DNA of 64,000 bases from Euborellia annulipes (GCA_023213315.1 JAKCPI010014421.1:1-64000), one strand, 5' to 3'; shown: positions 12,030-22,270, counted from the stretch's first letter. Notes: generated from the letters alone by a model not told the origin. Made by a program: numbers and translations.

Positions 12030-12870
12030 ATTCATGAAGTGTGAAATTAGCAACATTTTTTTTTTTTTAAATAAGAATTATTTAGTGATTTGTTATTCAT
12101 TTGGTAGCCATTTTTTATTGAAAATTTCTATTTTAGAGGTTTTTTTTAAGGACTTTTTCGTCATCCCCATCCCTATTTATTTCAAATTATTTGAATAAAT
12201 TTTTCTCGCTTGGGAGGGTAGTGAACCCGGAACCTCGCATTTTAGAGGTTAAGTAGATGAGTGTGAATTTAGAAACATATTTTTTTTAACAACTACGCTA
12301 TCTGGTGGTTTGTTATTTAGAATGGAAGCCATCTTTTTGATACGAATTTCTATTTTAGAGGTTAAGTAGATTAGTGTCAAATTAGAAACATATTTTTTTA
12401 TTCAATTATCTGGTGGTTTATTGATTAGAAAGGCAGCTATTTTTTTTAATACACATTTCTATTTTAGAGGTTAAGAGGATTAGTGTGAAATTATAATAGT
12501 AATAATCTTTAAGAAATGAGTGTAAAATTAGCAACAATCTTTTCTTTTAAACACCTACGCTATCTATCTGATGGTTTAGAATGGCTGCCATTTGTTAATA
12601 CGAGTTACTATTTTTCGAGGTTAAGAAATGACAATTAAATAGTGAAGTTTGAAATTAGAAACATATTTTTTAAATCATCTACGCTATCTGGTGTTTTCTT
12701 GAATAGAAAGACAGCTATTTTTTTTAGTACGAATTTCTATTTTAGAAGTTAAGTAGATGAATGTGAAATTAGAAACATTTTTTTTAATCAAGTACACTAT
12801 CTGGTGGTTTGTTATTTAGAAATGGCAGCCATTTTTTTTTATTACAAAGATGTATTTTAGAGGTTAAAAT
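12030..12870 (+). repeat. Degenerate tandem array, ~120 bp unit
   Basis: About six to seven imperfect units, each containing TAGAGGTTAAGTAGAT, GTGAAATTAGAAACAT, 'CTACGCTATCTGGTGGTTTG' and a GGCAGCCATTTTTT block. The units differ by substitutions and small indels, so the array is not young. One unit is split by the SINE at 12,142-12,238. Confidence 0.85.
12142..12238 (-). mobile_element. tRNA-derived SINE B, 5'-truncated insertion
   Basis: Inserted in the tandem array and bounded by the perfect 12-base duplication ATTTTAGAGGTT (12,130-12,141 and 12,239-12,250). On the minus strand it begins in the box B region (CGGGTTCACTACCC), passes through AGCGAGAAAAATTTATT and GGGATGGGGATGACG, and ends GAAAAAGTCCTTAAAAAAA. 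The same body and 3' end occur at 59.3 and 63.8 kb. Confidence 0.85.
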
Positions 12871-13265
12871 AAGACAATTAAATGAAAATATTAAAATATA
12901 AAGAAAGTAAGATAGTTTAATTAAAAAAAAAAAAATAAAATAAATAAAAATAAAATAAAAAGAAAACATATTAAATGTTAAAGTTTATGTGAAGTTTTGA
13001 TAAAATATTGTATATACAATTGTGTGTGAAACTTTGACTTCCTACCCACCCACTGAATAGATAAAATGCAAACTTGCAAGAAGAAGAGATATTTATCCAA
13101 CTTGTGATTATATCATGCTTAATTGTCTGCTATTACGTATTTGTAACACACCCACCGGGGGATGGAGTGGGGGGCATAGGGGGGGAGGGGCTATACACAG
13201 ACACACAGACACACATTCTAACCTATAACCTTATCACCAAAAGCAATTGGAATTGATTTTTACTT
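12871..13265. other. AT-rich stretch with short GC patch
   Basis: A-rich up to 13.0 kb, then a GGGGGATGGAGTGGGGGGC patch at about 13,158 and ACACAGACACACAG at 13,194. No gene or element boundary is recognised. Confidence 0.5.
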
Positions 13266-13269
13266 TCTT

Positions 13270-13759
13270 TTACTTATATGTTAATATACAAAGTGCTGGT
13301 GACAAAAATTCAAATACATGATTTTAATGGAAATACACGTTTTGAGGCTTATTGTTAACAAAATATCTCATGAACAAAAAGTCCTATGATATTGAAATTT
13401 TATATTTGATTTAGATATATCCATAGCACGCTAATTTGAGTTTTTAAATAAAATCGGCCAAAGAATACTAGTACTTTACTGATGTATTTTTTCAGTTTTT
13501 TTCCATTTTCTCAAAATTCTCTTTAACGATTTTGATTAAAATTCTAAAATCAATTATTTTTTAGATACTCGTTAAAATGTATATTCTCATTTTGTCCCTG
13601 AAATCTTTTGATAGCACACTTTACTCTTGTACTTCATAGGATAGATAGGGGAAATGTTTGCCATGGTAACAAAATATAAATATTTTTCCACTTTTATAAA
13701 TTTTACATCTTGAATTCTAATATATCAGCGGAAACTAAATACATGTCGACACAAAAAAA
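13270..13759 (+). repeat. Repeat F, most complete copy
   Basis: Roughly 490 base repeat with AAATACACGTTTTGAGG, ACTAGTACTTTACTGATGTA, TTTTCTCAAAATTCTC, AAATCAATTATTTTTTAGA, GCCATGGTAACAAAATATAA and GGAAACTAAATACATGTCGA. Related copies lie at about 11.5 (-), 20.5 (-), 27.0 (+), 51.5 (-), 60.8 (+) and 63.2 (+) kb. In the 13.7, 20.5 and 27.4 kb copies the TCTGGTGTGAC hairpin lies directly at the 3' end, so the hairpin is probably part of the element. No reading frame; class unknown. Confidence 0.7.
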
Positions 13760-13828
13760 TCTGGTGTGACAAGCACAGAGCACAACTTTCAATTGCTGAA
13801 GGGCGCTGTGTGATCAGTCACACCAGAA
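13760..13828. repeat. TCTGGTGTGAC hairpin, copy 1
   Basis: Imperfect palindrome opening TCTGGTGTGACAAGCACAGA and closing GTCACACCAGA, flanked by A-runs on the left and T-runs on the right. Sister copies lie at 20,443-20,535 (whole) and 17,249, 27,363 and 63,921 (one arm or degenerate). Confidence 0.75.
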
Positions 13829-13838
13829 GTTTTTTTTT

Positions 13839-14480
13839 TTGTCATTTTACGATCTTTTTGAAATCTTTTTTGACTATGTGACATTATCCTTTAGATATCA
13901 GTCTAATTTTTTTTCTCTCTCTCTCTCATATTTCTTCTTTTCTTTCTTGTTTATTGGATAGACGCCGGAAGGACTCCGAAGAGAAAGAAAGAAAAGGATA
14001 AAAGTCAACCAAACCAGAAGGACACTCCTATCAGAAGAAATATAAATGACTTTTCACACCCCCTCCCCCCCCCCCCCCCGCCTCCCTAATCTCTCCAAAC
14101 CTTCTTTTCTAATATAAATGACATCCACAATCAATTAAACATTTCACGTTAAGAAATTAAAGCAAAATTTTGTGGTTAAGCCGAGCTATGATGTCGACCT
14201 TCTCGATGTTTGCATCGAAACAATGTACGGATGATCTTCTTACACTGGTAAAGGCGACCTGACATTAAACACTTCTCAGTAGAGTCTACATTCAGAACTT
14301 AGCACGATCTTGTAGGAATGATTCGCAGCGATATATCATAGATGGGTCGAAACTTTAATATATAATTGCCACCCATCCTCAATTACGCCAACACTCTCAC
14401 ATAGTTAAAGTCAGACTGTCCCCTCAGCATGATAGGTATTTCTGATATATTATGATGGAGTTGCTATTAAAGAGGCAGAA
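13839..14480. other. Unique sequence, CT run and C-run
   Basis: CT run at about 13,913-13,928 and a C/T-rich patch near 14,059-14,082. From 14.16 kb the composition becomes less AT-rich, leading into the LINE remnant. No reading frame is supported. Confidence 0.45.
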
Positions 14481-14499
14481 TCTAAGGAACAATTTGATC

Positions 14500-15080
14500 A
14501 AGATTCGACCTTCTTCTTCTTAATGTGCCGTCTCCCTTCAGAGTTTGACCATTTATGATGCCCGGAATAAACCCGACGTCGAGGAGAACCCGATCCACTC
14601 GCGTATTCCCCAGATCTTTCCTTCCATTATAAGACGGAGTATCTCTCGCCACGAAGAACATGCCCAAGATACTCCAGCCACCTTTTCTTTACGTTTAATA
14701 TCAGTTCAGTTTTGTTCATAGTTGGCAGAACGTTCTGGTTGCTAACTTTTTCTACCCAGCATTCTTCTGTAGACCCCAGAATGCGTCTTTTATTTAGGAT
14801 CCATGATTCCGCTCCATAGAACACAAAGCGAAGAACGATCCTTAGACTCAGTTCAAGGTTGAGATTCTTGTTAGAATACGCAAGAAGAACTTCGATTCTG
14901 CTCTTAATTTCTTCATTCCCTGTTGACTATGGTGCTAAGATATTTAAATATCCTGAACTGCTGTTGGTTCTCAATAAACAACGGTGTTCTTTGATTAGTG
15001 ACACAAGGCATTTGGTCTCAAAAACGAGACGGCATGGCCAGCTTCCAGACGTTCACACGAGCAGTTAATATGTTATGACG
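14500..15080 (-). pseudogene. Non-LTR retrotransposon reverse transcriptase, C-terminal remnant
   Basis: Minus-strand translation, with frame breaks, gives the end of an endonuclease/reverse-transcriptase protein of the kind common in invertebrate LINEs. In order I see FRIFKYLSTIV (family FKYLGTxI), then FYGAESWILNKRR (family LLYGxExWTLxKR), then MNKTELILNVKKRW and LEYLGHVLRGERYSVL (family RRLxYLGHVxRGxRYxLLQ), then a degraded GKxxGxRxxxR segment. The polymerase core and endonuclease are absent, so this is a 5'-truncated copy broken by several frameshifts and stops. After the stop, at 14,508-14,520, the minus-strand 3' end runs into an AAGAAGAAGAAGG tail, matching the tail of the GAA-tailed SINE family. 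The clade is not certain. Confidence 0.8.
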
Positions 15081-15121
15081 TCTCCTAGAGTTGCTATAAA
15101 AAACAGCTAGATGCTGAACGA

Positions 15122-15172
15122 TCGGCCTTCTTCTTGATGTGGCGGTTCTCTTCGGAGTTTGGTCATTCTCAG
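15122..15172 (-). mobile_element. Second LINE 3' end
   Basis: On the minus strand ACCAAACTCCGAAGAGAACC then GCCACATCAAGAAGAAGG repeats the 3' terminus of the LINE remnant at 14.5 kb (GTCAAACTCTGAAGGGAGAC..). Only about 50 bases remain. It abuts the target duplication of the SINE at 15,188. Confidence 0.6.
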
Positions 15173-15187
15173 GACTAGGATACCATC

Positions 15188-15416
15188 TTCTTCTTCTTCT
15201 GTCTTCGCCTTATTCCCTCGATGCGGAGTCGGCGAACCTCAGCTTTTTCCCTCCAAACCTATCATGCGTTTTTGCGACAGGAAGAAACAGAACAGGCACG
15301 GTCTGACGCCTGTTGAAAAGGAAGGATGAGACAGTCATATAAATAACTGAAGGACTGCCTGTCCCAGCTCATGGTCGCCGTCGACGTACCCACAAGATGT
15401 GGACCCTTGAGCGAAT
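15188..15416 (-). mobile_element. GAA-tailed SINE E, copy 1
   Basis: A 229 base retroposon bounded by the perfect 15-base duplication GACTAGGATACCATC (15,173-15,187 and 15,417-15,431). The minus strand starts near 'GGGTCCACATCTTGTGGGTA' and ends CAGAAGAAGAAGAAG. It is homologous to 28,165-28,406 and 47,166-47,378. I see no clear A/B boxes, so the promoter type is unknown; the shared tail suggests it is copied by the LINE whose end lies at 14.5 kb. Confidence 0.88.
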
Positions 15417-15594
15417 GACTAGGATACCATCATTATTACCATTATTTATTGTCGATTTTTCTTACTATTATTATTTGCTTATCTAAATATCTCATGTTGT
15501 AAAAACTTATAAAATTTCAATTCTTATTCCTCACGGAATACCCAGCAATACCGAGAACAGCAGAATCAAAATCTTATGATTAGAAGTAATATTA

Positions 15595-16200
15595 GGGTTG
15601 ATCAAATGAAAAGGTACGAAACGACACTGTGGGTACAAATGTAGACTTTATTCAAAATATACATCATAGGCCTGAGCACAACGATCTCGTTGATGTACAA
15701 GCCGCAGGATTCCTTGTTGCCGTGACGAGGTCCAGTCCTTCACAGCATCCATGAGTACACCGTCCGAGTTAAAGGGCTTCCCTTTTAGATGTTTCAAACA
15801 CATGGAAATCGCAGGGCGACATGTCCGGATTGTAGGGCGGACGTCTCCCACTTGAACTTGGCCAGTTCTATGTGTGTGACATGTGGATGGGCGTTATCGT
15901 GGAGCAGAATCAGCGGTGTAAACGGTCACCATCCGGCAATGAATATCTGCCGGTTTCTCACCTTCCGCTGTCAGAAATCGGATAACACTTCGCTACTCCT
16001 CAATCGTCGAATTTTGCAACACTGTCCTCATACGGAATGAAGCACCACCTCTCTCTCCTGTGAATGCGGGCGCCCGATCGAAGTCAGAGACTCCAATCGC
16101 ATCCAGAGAGATGTCTAGCTACATTGCCCCATGGCGGAATTTGCAAATATTTAACTGTCACGTTTTTATGTCGTTTCGTACCTTTTCATTTGATCAACCC
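15595..16200 (-). mobile_element. Internally deleted mariner element, 606 bp
   Basis: Perfect 32-base terminal inverted repeats (15,595-15,626 and 16,169-16,200, beginning GGGTTGATCAAATGAAAAGG) are flanked by a TA duplication (15,593-15,594 and 16,201-16,202), the mariner target. Inside, on the minus strand, are two pieces of a mariner transposase joined by a large deletion. A full-length mariner is about 1.3 kb, so roughly half is missing. The intact ends mean it could have been mobilised by a transposase supplied from elsewhere; whether it still can is not known. Confidence 0.95.
15648..16040 (-). pseudogene. mariner transposase, broken and internally deleted
   Basis: On the minus strand the N-terminal helix-turn-helix part appears as VLQNSTIEE, a stop, then RSVIRFLTAEGEKPADIH (16.03-15.93 kb). 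It jumps straight to LLHDNAHPHVTH, the second catalytic-aspartate motif. In a shifted frame follows PPYNPDMSPCDFHVF, the third catalytic-aspartate motif, and after another shift HLKGKPFNSD, AVKDWTSS, ILRLVHQRDRCAQAYDVYFE and a stop. The first catalytic aspartate and everything between the DNA-binding region and HDN are deleted. Frameshifts separate the three blocks, so no active enzyme is encoded. Confidence 0.92.
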
Positions 16201-16202
16201 TA

Positions 16203-16798
16203 TATGTTAACAATTACCACAATTTTATTATTATTCATTACATTTACTTCGATGAGTTTTAATTAGATAATGTTTTTAAAAAAATTATTTTGAATCATTG
16301 TAAAATCGGCTTTTGTTTAATAACAGAGAGGGAATAAGAACACCTTCTATAAAGCCATCCAATGTAATATATATTACTTATCGCCTCGTAGAGGCGTAGG
16401 GTTCAAAGCCCCATGAAAAATGTAGAGATTATATAGAGTGGAGTTGGAGTTCATAGTGTGTGCGTGTGCGTGCGTGCGTGCATGCGTGCGTGCGTTCAGG
16501 CGTCGCACAGCACACACATTCATATTGAATCTCCTCCCTCCTTTTCTTTGGAAATGATTATCTTCTTAAGAAGGCTTTTCGCAGCCCTTTTGGGGCAAAA
16601 GGGAGAGAGAGAGAACGTTCCCAACCTCCTCTTCTTCTTCAATTTTCACGTTATAGAAATCCCCCCCCCCTTCGCTCTTTCTTACTAGGAAAAAATTTTA
16701 TTTAATTAAATTTAATTTATGTAAATGAATATAAGGATATATTTTAATAAAAAAATTCTTTGAATAAACTTATATAATTAAAAAAAAAATTTTATTTC
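16203..16798. other. Unique stretch with GTGC repeat
   Basis: A GTGTGC/GTGCGTGC microsatellite at 16,456-16,496 and a C-run at about 16,661. The open frame across the microsatellite is low-complexity. Nothing else is recognised. Confidence 0.5.
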
Positions 16799-16977
16799 TA
16801 ACAAGGGGGATGCATAGCCTTCATAACACCGATTTGAACGAAATTTTTTTTATGTGTAGTAATTAATGAAAAACAAATTCTGTTAAAGCGAAAGAGCTCA
16901 ACCGTTTGTCTAAAAAAAAATGTTAAAGATTTTGCCAGCATACCTTAAGCGTTTGCTAACAATAATAATTCAAAAAG

Positions 16978-17050
16978 GCATTGTGGCTAGATAAGTAGCG
17001 TCCATTCTTTGTAAACATGAAATCCCCGAGTTCGAATCTCGCTCCCTTTT
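16978..17050 (+). other. tRNA-like pol III promoter region in K1 left arm
   Basis: TTGTGGCTAGATAAGTAGCG can form a perfect four-pair D stem (GCTA/TAGC) and matches box A. GAGTTCGAATCTCG matches box B with a CGAG/CTCG stem. The anticodon region is TCTTTGTAAAC between TCCAT and ATGAA, an enlarged loop around TGT. The acceptor stem is not convincing, so this is a tRNA-like relic, not a working tRNA gene. Confidence 0.7.
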
Positions 17051-17063
17051 TGGGGGTTATCAA

Positions 17064-17755
17064 TAGGGCTCGGATTTATAGGCACTGAAAATCTTTAAAA
17101 TAGGCAGGCAACTAAGCACTAAAAATTATTAAAATAGGCACTTAAAAAGGCATTTATTGTAAAAATAAGCACTTAAAAAGGCACTTAAAAGGCATTATTT
17201 AAGAAATAATATAAAAAATTTAAAAAATTGATGTCTTATTTTTGGTAATCTGGTGTGACTGGTCGCACAGCACACAATTTTTTCTTAATTTCGGTAATTT
17301 AAAGGCGCATTCTGCACTTGTTTGCCAGAATATTAATAGAAATCAAATTTTTAAGTAAGGTACTAATTTTTAAAATTTTACATTAAAAATAAATTTTTTT
17401 TTTTTTTTCGAAAAAAAGTATTTTTTTTTCAAATCTCGGGGGTGGGGGGAGTAATTACCCCCTTTACCCCCCCCCCCTTGAAATATTTTCTTGATAATTC
17501 AAAAAATTTTAAATTTAGGCTATGTATAGCTCGTAAAAAATGGAAATTTTCTATTTTAACTTAAAATAGGCACTAAAAAAGGCATTTATAGATGAAATAG
17601 GCACCAAAACCCAGAATCGGCCAAAATAGGCATTATAGGCACTAACAAATGCCTCTTATTTTATTCAGAATTTCATGAAACGTATACATATCATATTGGC
17701 CTAAATTTTAAGCCATAAATTAAAAAAAGGCAAATAGGGCGAAATCCGAGCCCTA
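17064..17755. mobile_element. Non-autonomous hAT element, 692 bp
   Basis: Perfect 8-base duplication GTTATCAA (17,056-17,063 and 17,756-17,763) flanks terminal inverted repeats TAGGGCTCGGATTT / AAATCCGAGCCCTA. Subterminal regions carry many copies of an ATAGGCACT motif on the left and right, typical of hAT subterminal binding-site arrays. There is no transposase frame. It is nested in the foldback element K1, and one arm of a TCTGGTGTGAC hairpin lies within it at 17,249. Confidence 0.93.
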
Positions 17756-17763
17756 GTTATCAA

Positions 17764-18850
17764 ATACCCCATAGCAAAGCATTGGAAAACAGGATCTAAC
17801 TCGCTTTACGAAAAATATATTCATCAAATCTTTAAAATGAAAAATAAAAACTCTTCCTCATAATTAATTAAAATACATTTATCTGGACAACTCTTAGTCA
17901 TATCCCGAGACGCCGCCCGCCAGGGCCTACCGCAGCTAGTATTAAATAAATAAAACTAATAACCCTTTAAAACAAATAGAGAATTTTTTTTTCTTTTTAT
18001 TTTAATCCATCAAATTCAGCATAAAAGACAAACTCATCATTTTTTTCTTCTTTTTTTTTTATATAGATATTAAATGTTTAAAAAAAAAAAAAAACTGATT
18101 CTCTCCGCTAATTAAAGTTACAAAAAAAAAAAAAAAAAACTTTTACTAATAACCACAAATGAGAAAACCAGAAGCAATTTTAATTTTTCCCATTTTCTGA
18201 TTCCTATTAACTTTTATTCGATTTTCTCTCTCCTTGTCCCTATTCAAATGCATAAATATATAAATAGATAGGGAATGATAAAAAGTTAAATGAAAAGCCA
18301 ACTCCATTAATATACAGTATATATTGAAGTCAATAATAAACAACAAATAACAAAAAAAAAAAAGAGTTACGTCATCATTCCTTTCTCCTAAAAAACAAAA
18401 AAAAAGAAATTTAATTAATAAATACAAATATTTTTAAAAGCAAATATTTAGACATTGAATTTTTTTCTTTTTAATCTAAACTCCATCATGGATATATTCT
18501 TGTAGTGAACCCTACGTCAAAAGCCGTGACGCTACATGTTATGACGTCACAAGCCGTGACGACAAAACTACGAAAGTTGAAATTTAATATATATATATGA
18601 CAAATTATAAAAAAATAATTGTGAGATTTAATTATTCCATTTTTAAATTGATAAAATATAATTTTTAAAATAATTTAAAATGATTAAAATAAATATTGTT
18701 CTCAGTCTTTAACATGCGTATTTTGATTTTCCATTATCATTCCCATTTTCCAATTATTAAGTTAAGATTTTAATACCCTTAATTGAATAATTTTCCGAAA
18801 AAAGTTTCACTTGCATCGTGGTTTCATAAAACCACCCAATGATTTTTATT
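17764..18850. other. K1 interior, AT-rich
   Basis: Homopolymers, a GC patch GACGCCGCCCGCCAGGGCC at 17,910 followed by GCAGCTAGTA, and a repeated TGACGTCAC / GCCGTGACG motif at 18,525-18,562. No gene is seen. Confidence 0.5.
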
Positions 18851-18854
18851 TTTA

Positions 18855-19445
18855 TCTGCCGCTTGGTTCTGCTTTGCATTTGTGGCTAGTCTCTTATTTG
18901 TACCCTATGAGTACGAATTTAAAAAAATCAAATTTTTTGATAAAATGGTGGATGCAGTCAAAATTAATACAGTTAATAAAAGAAACTCGTGTTTTCCTTC
19001 TTGGACACAAAATAGACAGGTAATATGTCGTTTTAGTATAATTATTAAAAAAACGGAAAATTATACCAAAACGACATATTACCTGTTTATTTTGTGTCCA
19101 AGAAGGAAAACACGAGTTTCTTTATTTAATCAAATTTTTTATTTTTAACCGTCACCTCGCTACGCTTCGCACTTGGAGCTAGTCTCCTTTCGCACTTCCA
19201 GCTAGTCTCCTTTCGCACTTGTAGCTAGTCTCATATTGTACCCTACGAGCACGAATTTAAAAAAAATCAAATTTTTTATTTTTATCTGCCGCTTGGTTCT
19301 GCTTCGCATTTGTGGCTAGTCTCTTATTTGTACCCTATGAGTACGAATTTTAAAAGAATCAAATTTTTTATTTTTAACTGCCGCTCGCTCTTGTAGCTAG
19401 TCTCCTTTTGCATTTGTAGCTTGTACCCTACGAGTACAAATTTGT
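18855..19445 (+). repeat. Repeated GGCTAGTCTC block array
   Basis: The block 'CCGCTTGGTTCTGCTTTGCA' ... GGCTAGTCTCTTATTTG ... ACCCTATGAGTACGAATTT occurs at about 18,858 and 19,289, with shortened versions at 19,150-19,260 and 19,380-19,445. The interval 18,977-19,125 is a separate hairpin lying between the copies. Confidence 0.7.
18977..19125. repeat. Near-perfect hairpin, ~65 bp arms
   Basis: AAACTCGTGTTTTCCTTCTT through GACATATTACC-type sequence on the right is the reverse complement of the left arm (CTTGGACACAAAATAGACAG, GTAATATGTCGTTTT). The loop is about 20 bases of A-rich sequence. The arms are almost identical, which implies a recent event or strong constraint on pairing. Confidence 0.85.
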
Positions 19446-19516
19446 AATCAATTAACCGAAGCCGGTCACAGGTTTTTATTAGATTGCTTTTTCTTACTTC
19501 CATTCGGTGCTCTAAG

Positions 19517-19702
19517 GTAGTCTTTTCGGCAACTCAGGATATAAGATTTTAGATATCCGTTATTGATAAATATACATATATGGGGGTCCAGGATTTATTT
19601 AAGCATTTGGTATCCAAATGGTTAAATAAAATCATCGGACTGCTGGGGTCGAACCCGGACGTTTGGTATATGAGGTTAGCACCTAACCTCTACGCATCGA
19701 GG
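19517..19702 (-). mobile_element. tRNA-derived SINE A, copy 3
   Basis: Minus strand: box B in CCGGGTTCGACCCC, body with GATTTTATTTAACCATTTGG and the end region GAGTTGCCGAAAAGACTA, the same order as the complete copy at 8152. An 8-base match GCTCTAAG borders both sides (19,509-19,516 and 19,703-19,710), which may be the target duplication. It lies within K1. Confidence 0.8.
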
Positions 19703-20267
19703 GCTCTAAGTGTTATTATTGTCAAATGAATGAATCAGCTGAAGGTGAGTAGGTCAATGCTTATTTTTTCAATCTTCCATTAATTTAACCCTTTCTAAAA
19801 GTTCATTTTATAAAAAAATCAACAATTCCTTTTTATTTTTTTAAATCTTATTATTTATTGAAATATATAAAATTTATATCATCATTATGTCAGCCATTTT
19901 AGGATTAATGATTGTACTAGAGTGCTTGGCTTTAATTATTCCTTTATTTAAGCCCATATTACCCTATTTTAATAGCCCACTCCCTCTATAATCCCTATTG
20001 TGGTCCTTAGCTGCTGGACGGTTATGAAAAACGATAATAACTATGATAAGATTTAACTATTATAATTCATATATCCAACACTAAAACCGTTATGTGACCA
20101 ACGTTCCAAAGCTGCATTTAAAAAAAAAAAACAAAAAAAACAGGTCGATTTTATAAAAAACTTTATATTTCTTAAACGATTAATTTTTTTATATAATATA
20201 TAAAAAAAAAAGTTATTTAAGAATTAAATTTAAAATAAATTGATTCAAACAAAATAAATGTTGACTA

Positions 20268-20306
20268 GGTCCTGAGGAAGGGGGCGATTAGCACCCGAAA
20301 CGTCGA
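20268..20306 (+). ncRNA. Hammerhead-ribozyme-like motif H1
   Basis: Shows the conserved hammerhead core in order: CTGAGGA (20,272-20,278), a GC-rich hairpin GGGGGC-GATTA-GCACCC serving as stem II, then GAAACGTC (20,297-20,304). Upstream GGTC can pair with downstream GAC as a short stem I. Stem III is reduced to two pairs with no loop, as in the minimal type I hammerheads described in Penelope-like elements. There is an extra A before stem II, so self-cleavage is not certain. Confidence 0.7.
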
Positions 20307-20442
20307 CGAACAAACATTGAAATAAAATAGCGTTTTATTTCTCGTCCTGGCTCTCTAGATAGTATCAATAATATTATGATTAATTAGAATTTTAATTTTA
20401 TAAATGTTTACATACAGATATAGCAATAAAAAAATTGAAATA

Positions 20443-20535
20443 AAAAAATCTGGTGTGACTGGCGCACAGCACACAACTTTCTCTTAGCTTCGGTAATCGA
20501 AAGTTGTGTTCTGTGCTTGTCATACCAGATTTTTT
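20443..20535. repeat. TCTGGTGTGAC hairpin, complete copy
   Basis: Arms AAAAAATCTGGTGTGAC ... CACAGCACACAACTTTC and GAAAGTTGTGTTCTGTGC ... CATACCAGATTTTTT close around TCTTAGCTTCGGTAATC. To its right, 20,536-20,610 is the reverse of the 3' part of repeat F (CGACATGTGTTTAGTTTCC). Confidence 0.85.
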
Positions 20536-20865
20536 GTGTCGACATGTGTTTAGTTTCCGACAGTAGGGTATATTTGAATTCAGATGTAAAATTTTATAAT
20601 TATGGGAAAATCTCGCCCTGTAACTATAGTTATATTTATTTATTTGTGTTCAATTTTTTAATAGTAACATATTTCTCGTATAATATTAAATATTTCCTTA
20701 TATTATATTTTTGACAGAAAGCATTTGAATTTTCTTTAAATATATCAAGTTAAAAATTAAAAGCCAATAATTAAAAAAAAAACTTTTTATTTATTTATTA
20801 ATATTTAAAAATATTCTTATAGAAATCCAAATAATAATAAATTACACAAAAAAAAAAAAAAATAG

Positions 20866-20945
20866 TTGCACAGGGCGAGATTCGAACTCGGGATTTCATG
20901 TTTACAAAGAATAAACGCTACCGATCTAGCCACAATCGCGGCTTT
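20866..20945 (-). other. tRNA-like region in K1 right arm
   Basis: Minus strand reads TTGTGGCTAGATCGGTAGCG (box A, perfect GCTA/TAGC D stem) ... GAGTTCGAATCTCG (box B) ... CCCTGTGCAACTATTTTTT. It is the same relic as in the left arm, and the T-run would act as a pol III terminator. Confidence 0.75.
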
Positions 20946-21129
20946 TGTATTTGTTATTGTTAGCAACGGCTTAAGACATGCTGGCAAAATCTTTAACATT
21001 TTTTTTTTTAGACGAACCGTTGAGTAGAGCGTTCTCTCGCTTTAACAGAATTTGTTTTTCATCAAGTACTACACTTAAAAAAATTTTCGTTCAAATCGGG
21101 GTTATCAAGGCTATGCACTCCCCTTGTAA

Positions 21130-22270
21130 GTGTCAATATTGAGCAAATATGGCGAACGCTAGACTGCCTTAAAAAGGGAGTAGTTTTACGCGAAGTGTCG
21201 ATATAACAACCTTGTAGTCATAGGGTTGAATTGTTTATTATAATTTTTGACTTTTTGCTTTTCTAATAAATAGCTTGCTTTTTGTTCTCTTGTAATTTGT
21301 GCAATTCCTGTTTTTCTATTTCCGAGGTCTATTATGTAACAATATCTTTTCTTTTATTAATTTAGAAAAAAAAATCTTCCTTAAAAGAGATGCGAAGCAT
21401 GTTATAAAAAAATAAATTGTATTGTGTGTGTGTGTGTGTGGTTTTAATCTTTTACTAATAAAATTTTATTTTTCATATTAATAAATGAAATGAATTTTCA
21501 ATTGAAAAGAATATTTTTTTTTTTTTGAATGATTCCCTTACACACACACACAAACACAAACACTCTCTCGTTTACTTAACGGGTAAATGAAATAAAAAAA
21601 AAAATCAGAGAGGTAGATAGGTAGTTGGGGATTATTAATTTAATTCCTGGTTCTCTATTTTGAGATAAAAGAGCTTTTCTCTCAATAAATTACAAACCAA
21701 CAAAAAAAAAAAAAAAAATTTGAATTTGTTCATTTAATTTAAAATAAAAAAAAAAAACCAAAAGAGATAAAAAAAAAAAAAAAACTTTGAATGATTTATT
21801 TGCAAATCAAAAACCCTTCAGGGCAATCGATTATAATTTATTATTACTGATTATTTATTTATGTATCATTTTTTATTATTATTATTTGCAAACATGAAAT
21901 TTGCATTTGATTTTGTTTTTTTGTTTTTTTTTTTGTTTTTTACATTAAATTTTGACCTTTTTTTTTGTTTTATCAAACAACAATATAATTTTTTTCATTC
22001 GTAGCCAACTTCAGTTCGTTCACATGCATTGCTCATTTCACGTTACTAAATGTAAACGAAGTCAAGTTGGTTACTAATGTAAGCGAAGCGAAGTTAGCCA
22101 CGCATGCATGCCCTAGCCCTTAGTTTTCATTGTTTCAAAGTGAATACATCTACCTGATAACGGCTGCAGAATCGGCAGCCGATATTTTATTGTAATTAAT
22201 AACTTTTTTGTATTATTTGCTAAAATAAACCACGATTTATTTACCAAAAAAATGTCTTAGAGTGAGTAGA
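21130..22270. other. AT-rich stretch with GT and CA runs
   Basis: GT run at 21,424-21,440, CA run at about 21,540-21,552, long A- and T-runs at 21.7-22.0 kb, and a repeated GCGAAGC/AGTTAGCC patch near 22,080. No gene is seen. Confidence 0.5.

Larger units (their letters stand above)
16802..21126. mobile_element. Foldback DNA element K1 (PIF/Harbinger-like), 4.3 kb
   Basis: Left end CAAGGGGGATGCATAGCC and right end (reverse) CAAGGGGAGTGCATAGCC are inverted, with homology running about 250 bases inward through 'CTTCATAACACCGATTTGAA' and GTTAAAGATTTTGCCAGCAT. Both ends are flanked by TAA (16,799-16,801 and 21,127-21,129). Two shorter elements at 36.05 and 61.3 kb have the same ends flanked by TTA. 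A three-base TWA duplication is the hallmark of PIF/Harbinger transposons, hence the tentative class. No transposase is visible; the interior is filled with nested repeats. The pairing of these two ends as one element rests on the matching TAA and the inverted ends. Confidence 0.7.
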
